This document shows positions 1-5,289 of a stretch of 6,000 bases of DNA, in pieces; position 1 is the stretch's first letter; every line of letters begins with the position of its first letter. The stretch comes from UMGS1387 sp045646465 (GTDB lineage: Bacteria; Bacillota; Clostridia; Oscillospirales; CAG-382), in NCBI GenBank assembly GCA_045646465.1, contig JAZRKT010000148.1, positions 1 through 6,000 of the forward strand. Direction: 5' to 3'. Made by a program: the position numbers and the translations under genes. The notes under the pieces are model-generated. The model searched no databases. It was not told the DNA's origin and saw only the letters and a program-made list of their open reading frames with translations.

Positions 1-102
1 GATGAGAACGATATACACTACCATTATTCCCATTCCGCCGCCCTGTGGTGCTCCTTCTGCTGCTCCTGATGCAGCTACTGTGTCTAAAAACATTGTATTC
101 AT
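1..102 (-). CDS. yajC: Probable preprotein translocase subunit YajC, N-terminal fragment
   Basis: Seen: an open frame of 34 codons starts with ATG at 102 and runs off the left edge. It is preceded by GAGAGG (112-117) with a 9-base spacer, which favours this ATG over the in-frame one at 93. The peptide begins MNTMFLDTVAAS, continues with an Ala/Gly/Pro-rich stretch and GGGMG, and then enters a hydrophobic run (IMVVYIVLI) that is the start of a membrane segment. Known: YajC proteins of Gram-positive bacteria are about 80-120 residues, with a short Gly/Ala-rich outer part, one transmembrane helix ending in a RPQ-type motif, and a basic cytoplasmic tail. They associate with SecDF and the Sec translocon. 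Inference: the fit is by N-terminal architecture only, since the diagnostic RPQ motif would lie outside the window. No terminator separates it from the upstream aminotransferase 75 bases away, so read-through is likely. A TATACT at 135-140 could be a -10 box but has no good -35. Another small single-span membrane protein remains possible. Confidence 0.6.
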   Translation of the reverse strand, partial: MNTMFLDTVAASGAAEGAPQGGGMGIMVVYIVLI

Positions 103-177
103 TGTAATTTACCTCTCATTTACATTTTTTCTAAAGTATAGCCGACTTATGTGAATTACATATTAAGCAGGCTTAAA

Positions 178-1461
178 TTATTTGCTTTCAAGAAGCTTAT
201 TAACTGCACAGAGCTTAACGCACACACAAAGTACATCCATACCCAGTGCAAGTTCATCAACGGGAGGGAATGAAGGAGCAATTCTGATATTGCTGTCCTT
301 GGGGTCCTTATGATACGGGAAAGTTGCTCCTGCTTCGGTAAGAACAACGCCTGCCTTCTTTGCCATAGCAACCGTGTCCCTTGCACATCCTTCGGGTACG
401 TCAAGACTTATAAAGTAACCGCCAAGAGGCTTTGTCCAGCTTGCCGCACCGCTGTCGGAAAGAGCTTCTTCAAGCTTTTCAAGGCAGATTTCAAACTTAG
501 GTCTGAGAATTTCAGCATGCTTTTTCATAAAATTGCTTATGCCGTTGGCGTCTCCAAAAAATTTTACGTGGCGAAGCATATTCATCTTATCGTGGCCGAT
601 GGTCTGCATCTGCATTATGCTCTTAATCTGCTCCACATTTTCAGCGGAAGCACCGAGACAGGATACACCTGAGCCGGGATACGAAATCTTTGAGGTTGAC
701 GCAAAAATAAACACAAGATTTGGGTTACCTGCCTTTTCACATTCGGGAAGAATATGGATAAGGCTGTCCTTTTTATCCTCATACAAATCGTGAACGGCGT
801 ATGCGTTATCCCAGAAAATTCTGAAATCAGGGGATGCGGGCTTCATATTTGCAAGTCTTATTACCGTTTCATCGCTGTAGGTTGTACCTGTGGGATTACT
901 GTACTTTGGAACGCACCAGATACCCTTTACGGCTTCATCCTTAATAAGCTCTTCAACAACGTCCATATCGGGACCATCTTCAAGAAGGGGTACATTTATC
1001 ATTTCAATACCGAGGCTCTCGCAAATTGCAAAATGTCTGTCATAGCCCGGCACAGGACAAAGGAACTTTACCTTTTCCTGCTTAATCCAGGGGCCCTTTC
1101 CGCCTGCAACTCCATAAAGCATACATCTTGCCATTGCGTCGTACATAAGGTTTAAGCTTGAGTTACCGCCAACAATTATCTGATTCCACGGTACACCAAT
1201 AATGGGAGAAAACAGACGCTTTGCATCGTCAAGCCCGTCAACAAGTCCGTAGTTTCTGCAGTCAAAGCCTTTACGTGTAAAGCAGTCATCGTTGCAGGAT
1301 ATTTCCTTTAACATTCCTTCTGCAAGGTCAAGCTGTTCAACGCAGGGCTTTCCGCGTGTCATATTGATATCAAGACCGCTTTTGAGAAAGCCGTCATATT
1401 CCTTTTCAAGCTTTGCTTTTTCGGCAACAAGCTGTTCCCTACTCATACAAGAATAATTCAT
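178..1461 (-). CDS. Type Ic aspartate aminotransferase-family PLP enzyme
   Basis: A 427-residue fold-type I aminotransferase, complete. Known: this subgroup (often named MocR-like aminotransferase or type Ic aspartate aminotransferase) moves amino groups between amino acids such as aspartate and 2-oxo acids using pyridoxal phosphate in the cytoplasm. Seen, numbered from the ATG at 1461: an N-terminal TRGKP segment near 36-40, GGNSSL near 98-103 (cofactor phosphate side), NPTG at 189-192, DNAY at 218-221, the Schiff-base lysine K258 in STSKISYPG, PLGGYF near 345-350, and the substrate carboxylate-binding arginine R393 in NIRIAPSFP. There is no helix-turn-helix domain, so it is an enzyme and not a MocR regulator. 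Start choice: AAAGGA at 1473-1478 lies 11 bases before ATG 1461; a TTG at 1467 lies only 5 bases away and is less likely. It has its own promoter (1514-1542). The Cys-rich tail (CVCVKLC) resembles what I recall of the family's C-terminus. Substrate is not provable from sequence alone. Confidence 0.9.
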   Translation of the reverse strand: MNYSCMSREQLVAEKAKLEKEYDGFLKSGLDINMTRGKPCVEQLDLAEGMLKEISCNDDCFTRKGFDCRNYGLVDGLDDAKRLFSPIIGVPWNQIIVGGNSSLNLMYDAMARCMLYGVAGGKGPWIKQEKVKFLCPVPGYDRHFAICESLGIEMINVPLLEDGPDMDVVEELIKDEAVKGIWCVPKYSNPTGTTYSDETVIRLANMKPASPDFRIFWDNAYAVHDLYEDKKDSLIHILPECEKAGNPNLVFIFASTSKISYPGSGVSCLGASAENVEQIKSIMQMQTIGHDKMNMLRHVKFFGDANGISNFMKKHAEILRPKFEICLEKLEEALSDSGAASWTKPLGGYFISLDVPEGCARDTVAMAKKAGVVLTEAGATFPYHKDPKDSNIRIAPSFPPVDELALGMDVLCVCVKLCAVNKLLESK

Positions 1462-1513
1462 AAACAAAATTGTCCTTTCGTTACCGCACTTTTTGGCAGT
1501 ATAATTCTTTTAC

Positions 1514-1542
1514 ATTATACTCAAATCCTATGTTCAATGCAA
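1514..1542 (-). promoter_or_regulatory. Promoter of the aminotransferase gene
   Basis: Read on the minus strand, TTGCAT (1542-1537) is followed after exactly 17 bases by a perfect TATAAT (1519-1514), a sigma-A type promoter. Transcription would start near 1507, giving a leader of about 45 bases before ATG 1461. The leader can form a weak 6-bp hairpin with one G-U pair (1496-1501 with 1482-1487) just before the ribosome binding site. Confidence 0.75.
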
Positions 1543-1568
1543 TAGTTTTTTATATTTGTTTACAATCA

Positions 1569-1600
1569 TTTTGCATAATCTACATCAAAAATATGCAAAA
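1569..1600. repeat. 9-bp inverted repeat between two transcription units
   Basis: TTTTGCATA at 1569-1577 is repeated as its exact reverse complement TATGCAAAA at 1592-1600, with a 14-base AT-rich spacer. It sits just past the glucokinase terminator hairpin and about 27 bases upstream of the -35 box of the aminotransferase promoter; that -35 box also contains TTGCAT. It may be a binding site for a dimeric regulator, a weak secondary hairpin behind the terminator, or chance in AT-rich DNA. It partly overlaps the T-tail of that terminator. No known operator consensus is recognised. Confidence 0.4.
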
Positions 1601-1634
1601 CAAAAAGAGCAAACCCCGAAAAACCGAGATTTGC
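1597..1634 (-). terminator. Rho-independent terminator of the hprK-glucokinase operon
   Basis: On the minus strand GCAAATCTCG (1634-1625) pairs with CGGGGTTTGC (1618-1609) over 10 bp with two G-U pairs around a 6-base loop, and is followed by TCTTTTTGTTTT. It begins 24 bases after the glucokinase stop codon. Confidence 0.85.
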
Positions 1635-1658
1635 ACTTTGAAAATTGCAAGTTTAGAC

Positions 1659-2618
1659 TTATTTGTTTGCACCCAGCATAGCCGCGCCGATAATACCTGC
1701 ATCGTTGCCCAGCTCAGCAACCTTAATCTGGGTTTTCTTGTCTCCCTTGTAGTATTGTTCCTTCATAACAACATCAATAAGAGGCTTTACAAGATAATCC
1801 TTTTCGTTGCAAACGCCACCGCCGATAACAAATACTTCAGGCTGGAAGATGTTAATCATATTGCTGATACCCACTGCAAGGTACTTGATATATTCGTCAA
1901 CAACCTCTTTACCTGCCTTGTCGCCAAGTCTCATAGCATCAAAAGCAGTTCTGCCACTTACCTTGCCTTCCTTTTCAATCATTTCCCACATCTTTGTTTC
2001 GTTCTTGGGTGTCTTATCAAGCTTTCTCTTTGTCATATTGATAAGACCTGTTGCAGAGGAATAAGCTTCCCAGCAGCCACGTCTTCCGCAGGAGCACTGA
2101 AGACCGTCAGCTTCAATAACCGTATGACCGAGCTCTGCACCGCTATAGTTAAAGCCTACAACAAGCTTACCGTTTGCAACAACGCCGCCACCGAGACCTG
2201 TTCCAAGAGTAATCATCACCGAATTATCACAGTCCTTTGATGCTCCGTATGCTGCCTCTCCCATAGCTGCAGCGTTTGCATCGTTTTCTACATACACCTT
2301 AACATCACCGTAGTACTTACGGAAGATATCTGCAATGTGGAAATCCTTGAATCTGAGATTATTTGCATAAATAATGATACCGCCTTCGCAGTCTGCAGAG
2401 CCAGGCGCTGCAATACCGACAGAAGAGATGTCATCCTTTGAAAGTTTTGCATCAGCTATAAGCTTTTCGCAAAGAGCAACCATATCTTTGACAATTTCCT
2501 CGCCATTTCTTTCTGCAAGGGTGGGAACACTTGCCTTCACAACCATTTTTCCGTTTTCACCATCAACAATACCTGCGGCAATGTTTGTACCGCCAAGGTC
2601 TACACCAATGTAATACAT
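1659..2618 (-). CDS. glcK: ROK-family glucokinase
   Basis: A 319-residue cytoplasmic sugar kinase, full length for the family. It most likely phosphorylates glucose with ATP to glucose-6-phosphate, feeding glycolysis. Seen: the N-terminal phosphate-binding motif DLGGTN at 7-12; PGSAD near 72-76; END at 111-113, with D113 as the expected catalytic base; the ATP-site loop TLGTGLGGG at 137-145; and the ROK zinc signature with E163, H165 and CSCGRRGCWE at 175-184 (C175, C177, C182 as zinc ligands with H165). A further glycine-rich segment, VIGGGV, lies at 264-269. There is no N-terminal helix-turn-helix, so it is a kinase and not a NagC/XylR-type ROK repressor. The ATG at 2618 has an AAAGGAG ribosome binding site (2628-2634) with a 9-base spacer. 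It follows hprK by 37 bases and is followed by a terminator, so the two are probably co-transcribed. ROK kinases can also act on mannose, fructose or N-acetylated sugars; glucose is the best guess from overall resemblance to Gram-positive GlcK. Confidence 0.92.
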   Translation of the reverse strand: MYYIGVDLGGTNIAAGIVDGENGKMVVKASVPTLAERNGEEIVKDMVALCEKLIADAKLSKDDISSVGIAAPGSADCEGGIIIYANNLRFKDFHIADIFRKYYGDVKVYVENDANAAAMGEAAYGASKDCDNSVMITLGTGLGGGVVANGKLVVGFNYSGAELGHTVIEADGLQCSCGRRGCWEAYSSATGLINMTKRKLDKTPKNETKMWEMIEKEGKVSGRTAFDAMRLGDKAGKEVVDEYIKYLAVGISNMINIFQPEVFVIGGGVCNEKDYLVKPLIDVVMKEQYYKGDKKTQIKVAELGNDAGIIGAAMLGANK

Positions 2619-2655
2619 AATTATTTACTCCTTTATATTCCTTATATCTCAATTT

Positions 2656-3594
2656 TTATCTGTCGTTGTCGTCGGAAAGCTGACCCATCAGCTTTTTATT
2701 GAACTCAACCGCCGTATTATAGCCCATCTTCTTCTGACGGTTATTCATTGCGGCAATTTCAATAACAACTGCAAGATTTCGTCCCGGTCTTACGGGAATT
2801 GTTGTGGTTGGAATATCAATACCCATTATATTGGTGTACTCGGTATCCATACCCACTCTTTCGTAAAACTTTCCCTGTTGCCAAAGCTCAAGGTTAATAA
2901 TCATATCGATTTTTTCCGTTAACTTGACTGAGCCCATACCGAAAATTCTTCTTACGTCAACAATTCCTATACCGCGAAGCTCGATATAGTGTCTTATAAG
3001 CTCGGGGGCTGAGCCTACAAGAGTCTTTGCCGAAACCTTTTTGATTTCCACCGCATCGTCGGCAATAAGTCTGTGTCCTCTTTTTACAAGCTCTATCGCC
3101 GCCTCACTCTTGCCTATTCCGCTGTCACCGAGTATAAGTATACCTTCGCCGTAGCACTCAACAAAAACGCCGTGGCGTGTCATTCTTTCGGCAAGGCTGA
3201 CATTAAGGGAAGCAATAAGCGCACCCATAACATTTGATGTTGTATCTGAGGAACGAAGAACGGGTATATGGTACTTCTCGGCAATTTCAACAACCTCAGG
3301 AAAAACATCAAGGCTTGAGCTTACAACAAGTGCCGTCGCTCCCTTGCTGAAAAAGTCATCAAGGCGTTTTTTTCTTTCTTCGCCTGACATAGGCAGAAGA
3401 TAGTGGTATTCAACCTTACCCATAATCTGTATTCTTTCACTGTCATAATGGTCAAAGAAGCCTGCAAGCTGAAGTCCGGGTCTGTTTACTTCTTTCTTTG
3501 AAACCATAAGCTCTTCAAAGTTCTCGGGAACATACATTTTTTCAAGCTTAAGCTCATTCACAATACTACTCAGTGAAACACTGTATTTTTCCAT
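2656..3594 (-). CDS. hprK: HPr kinase/phosphorylase
   Basis: A 312-residue bifunctional enzyme, the usual length. Known: it phosphorylates the phosphotransferase-system protein HPr on Ser46 when ATP and fructose-1,6-bisphosphate are high, and removes the phosphate by phosphorolysis when inorganic phosphate is high. HPr-Ser-P is the CcpA corepressor in carbon catabolite control. Seen: a less conserved N-terminal domain (about 1-130); the conserved H141 in RHGVFVECYG; a Walker A loop GDSGIGKS at 156-163 (K162); the acidic pair D179-D180 in IADDAVEI; the family signature ELRGIGIVDVRRIFG at 205-219; and the C-terminal PVRPGRNLAVVIE segment at 267-279, which includes the loop tied to phosphorolysis. 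All expected active-site residues are present. ATG 3594 is preceded by a GGGGTG-type site (about 3601-3606) only about 6-7 bases away and weaker than that of its partner glucokinase. It is first in its operon, behind a near-consensus promoter, and diverges from ybaK. Confidence 0.97.
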   Translation of the reverse strand: MEKYSVSLSSIVNELKLEKMYVPENFEELMVSKKEVNRPGLQLAGFFDHYDSERIQIMGKVEYHYLLPMSGEERKKRLDDFFSKGATALVVSSSLDVFPEVVEIAEKYHIPVLRSSDTTSNVMGALIASLNVSLAERMTRHGVFVECYGEGILILGDSGIGKSEAAIELVKRGHRLIADDAVEIKKVSAKTLVGSAPELIRHYIELRGIGIVDVRRIFGMGSVKLTEKIDMIINLELWQQGKFYERVGMDTEYTNIMGIDIPTTTIPVRPGRNLAVVIEIAAMNNRQKKMGYNTAVEFNKKLMGQLSDDNDR

Positions 3595-3623
3595 TTAAAC
3601 ACCCCATTTACCCATTTTATTAT

Positions 3624-3652
3624 ATTATAGCCCACAAAACAAAAAAATTCAA
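3624..3652 (-). promoter_or_regulatory. Promoter of the hprK-glucokinase operon
   Basis: Minus-strand TTGAAT (3652-3647), a 17-base T-rich spacer, then a perfect TATAAT (3629-3624). The predicted start near 3617 leaves a leader of only about 23 bases before hprK. AT-rich DNA upstream (3653-3680) could act as an UP element. No convincing cre (CcpA) site is visible here. Confidence 0.8.
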
Positions 3653-3680
3653 GTACTATATTATTTTTTACAAAGAAAAT

Positions 3681-3709
3681 TTGTATTCTTAATGAAAGTG
3701 TGTTAAAAT
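3681..3709 (+). promoter_or_regulatory. Promoter of the ybaK-hydrolase operon
   Basis: TTGTAT (3681-3686), a 17-base spacer, then TAAAAT (3704-3709) carrying an extended -10 TG at 3701-3702. Predicted start is near 3716, about 27 bases before the ybaK ATG. Its -35 lies 28 bases from the -35 of the divergent hprK promoter. A TATACT at 3715-3720 is an alternative -10 but lacks a -35 at proper spacing. Confidence 0.6.
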
Positions 3710-3742
3710 CTCTCTATACTGACCATAATAAAGAGGTAAATT

Positions 3743-4213
3743 ATGACCAAAACAAATGCGATGAGGATTCTTGACAAAGAAAAAATCCCCTACACACCTT
3801 ACGAATATATCGTTGACGAAAACAATCTGACGGGCGTACACATAGCAGAGCAAATCGGTCTTGACAAGGACATTGTTTTCAAGACAATTACGGCTCGCGG
3901 AGACAAAAACGGTATAGTTGTTTTCTGCATCCCATGTGCTATGGAGCTTGATTTGAAAAAGTGTGCAAGGGTGACGGGCGACAAGAGAATTGAGCTATTA
4001 CCTGTAAAGGAGTTGCTTACAAATACCTGCTATATAAGAGGCGGCTGCAGTCCCATCGGTATGAAAAAGCTTTATCCCACATTTATAGACGAAACCTGTC
4101 AATTATGGGACAAAATCACAGTAAGTGCAGGTATGAAGGGTTGTCAGCTTTTACTTGAGGTGCAAAAGCTTTTGCCCCTTGTAAACGCAGTAACCGCAGA
4201 TTTAACAGTTTAA
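3743..4213 (+). CDS. ybaK: YbaK/EbsC-family Cys-tRNA(Pro) deacylase
   Basis: A 156-residue single-domain aminoacyl-tRNA editing protein of normal family length. Known: YbaK acts in trans in the cytoplasm to hydrolyse cysteine wrongly attached to tRNA-Pro by prolyl-tRNA synthetase, using an invariant lysine and a conserved Gly-rich loop. Seen: the lysine K47 in IVFKTI, the loop YIRGGCSPIGMKK at 97-109 with the family's GGCSPIG core, and a C-terminal VSAGMKGCQLLLE strand at 127-139 matching the usual VSAGxRGxQxxL pattern. The ATG at 3743 follows AAGAGG (3731-3736) by 6 bases, and a promoter lies just upstream. It is the first gene of a two-gene operon with the hydrolase; the hydrolase's ribosome binding site overlaps this stop codon. 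Members of the family with relaxed specificity (Ala- or Ser-editing) cannot be ruled out, but the GGCSPIG loop favours the YbaK branch. Confidence 0.93.
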   Translation: MTKTNAMRILDKEKIPYTPYEYIVDENNLTGVHIAEQIGLDKDIVFKTITARGDKNGIVVFCIPCAMELDLKKCARVTGDKRIELLPVKELLTNTCYIRGGCSPIGMKKLYPTFIDETCQLWDKITVSAGMKGCQLLLEVQKLLPLVNAVTADLTV

Positions 4214-4225
4214 GGATATATAATT

Positions 4226-5155
4226 ATGAAGATTTTTATAATTTGTGCCGTCACGGCAGCAGCATTATTCATTTTATTTTTATACGGTATCTTTCTTGCC
4301 ACCTTTTCAAAGCTTCCGAGGTTTTTAAGAGGCAGAAAGCTGATTTACCGTTCAAGTCAGTTTGACGGTGTAAGAGCAAGAATTCTTGAAAGCTTTGAAA
4401 AACTTGACACGTTGCCATACCGTCCCTGCAAAACGGTTTCCTTTGATAAAACAAAGCTTTTTGCAAGGCTGTACGAAGGCAAAAACACAGACACGGTTAT
4501 CATACAGATGCATGGCTACAGAGGAAATTCCGTCAAGGACAACTGCGGTATCTCCCGATATTATATGAAAAAAGGCTACACCATTTTACTTCCCGACCAG
4601 AGAGCACACGAAAACAGCTCCTCACATTCATTAACCTTCGGCATAAAAGAAAGATACGACGTTCTCTGTTGGATTGACTATATAATCTCGCTTTACGGCA
4701 ACAGCGTTAAAATAGTCCTTTCGGGTGTATCAATGGGTGCAGCGACGGTGCTTATGGCATCGGGACTTGATTTACCGCGGAACGTAAAAGGCGTTATTGC
4801 CGACTGTCCCTACACCTCACCTGCCGACATTATAAAGAAGGTAGCAAAGGAGCGAGGCTTTACGCCGTCGGTATTCTATCCTCTTATCCGTCTTTCGGCG
4901 ATAATTTTCGGTGGCTTTGACCCACAAGAGGCAAGTCCCCTTTCATCCCTCAAAAATAGCAAATTGCCTATTCTCATAATTCACGGCGACGACGACAGAT
5001 TTGTTCCCTACAGTATGGGCAAGGCTTTATTTGACAGCTACACGGGAAAAAAATATTTTCTCACCGTCAAGGATGCAGGCCATGCCTTCAGTTACTTTTT
5101 TGACACTTGCTCCTACGAAGGTGCTCTTGACGATTTTTTGAGAAAAGTTTTATAG
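4226..5155 (+). CDS. Membrane-anchored alpha/beta hydrolase
   Basis: A 309-residue serine hydrolase. Seen: one N-terminal hydrophobic helix at about residues 3-27 followed by basic residues (KLPRFLRGRK), suggesting a membrane anchor, although the topology of the catalytic part is not settled. The catalytic domain follows: an oxyanion-type HGYRGN at 96-101, DQRAHENS at 124-131, the nucleophile S169 in the elbow GVSMGA, the acid D257 in HGDDDRFVP, and H286 in DAGHAF completing the triad. It resembles the Bacillus YqkD-like group of the serine aminopeptidase/esterase hydrolases, but substrate is unknown and I give no gene name. The ATG at 4226 has AAGGA at 4212-4216, overlapping the ybaK TAA, with a 9-base spacer; this suggests co-transcription and perhaps coupled translation. 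A strong terminator follows 17 bases after the stop. No clear functional link to tRNA editing is apparent. Confidence 0.88.
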   Translation: MKIFIICAVTAAALFILFLYGIFLATFSKLPRFLRGRKLIYRSSQFDGVRARILESFEKLDTLPYRPCKTVSFDKTKLFARLYEGKNTDTVIIQMHGYRGNSVKDNCGISRYYMKKGYTILLPDQRAHENSSSHSLTFGIKERYDVLCWIDYIISLYGNSVKIVLSGVSMGAATVLMASGLDLPRNVKGVIADCPYTSPADIIKKVAKERGFTPSVFYPLIRLSAIIFGGFDPQEASPLSSLKNSKLPILIIHGDDDRFVPYSMGKALFDSYTGKKYFLTVKDAGHAFSYFFDTCSYEGALDDFLRKVL

Positions 5156-5172
5156 TTTATTTATTTATTTTT

Positions 5173-5209
5173 AGCTTCACTTTCAAGAGTGGAGCTTTTT
5201 TGTTTTTTT
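5173..5209 (+). terminator. Rho-independent terminator of the ybaK-hydrolase operon
   Basis: AGCTTCACT (5173-5181) pairs with AGTGGAGCT (5188-5196) over 9 bp with one G-U pair and a 6-base loop, followed by TTTTTGTTTTTTT. There is no T-run on the opposite strand side, so it acts in the plus direction only. Confidence 0.88.
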
Positions 5210-5240
5210 ACTTTTCATTCTTCTGAGGCTTAAAAGAAAC

Positions 5241-5269
5241 AAAAAAGCCGTTCCCTTATCGGGAACGGC
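5241..5269 (-). terminator. Rho-independent terminator of gap
   Basis: On the minus strand GCCGTTCCC (5269-5261) pairs perfectly with GGGAACGGC (5255-5247) over 9 GC-rich bp with a 5-base loop, followed by six T (5246-5241). It starts 20 bases after the gap stop codon and faces the hydrolase terminator in the convergent gap. Confidence 0.93.
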
Positions 5270-5289
5270 AAATAACCTAAAACAGTTAA

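Noticed and set aside
163..176. Inverted repeat TTAAGC-AG-GCTTAA just after the aminotransferase stop, considered as a terminator
   Set aside because: The loop would be only 2 bases, the stem is AT-rich, and no T-run follows on the minus strand.
310..1155. Several overlapping plus-strand open frames of 86-133 codons opposite the aminotransferase
   Set aside because: They are antisense shadows of a well-supported gene, overlap each other in different frames and lack motifs or ribosome binding sites.
1470..1490. Possible cre (CcpA) site in the aminotransferase leader around GGTAACGAAAGGACA
   Set aside because: Against the TGNNANCGNNNNCA consensus it fails at one fixed position in each half, and the right part is explained by the ribosome binding site.
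1482..1501. Small leader hairpin before the aminotransferase ribosome binding site, considered as a riboswitch or attenuator
   Set aside because: Only 6 bp with a G-U pair, and a leader of about 45 bases is too short for a known riboswitch class or a leader-peptide attenuator.
1470..2240. A 256-codon open frame on the plus strand opposite the glucokinase
   Set aside because: It opens with TTG without a ribosome binding site, runs through the promoter and terminator of the minus-strand genes, has a Cys/His/Leu-rich composition without a recognisable domain, and lies antisense to a clear ROK kinase.
5156..5289. Convergent intergenic region examined for a small RNA or small gene
   Set aside because: It is fully explained by two oppositely directed terminators; no promoter or ribosome binding site is seen between them.
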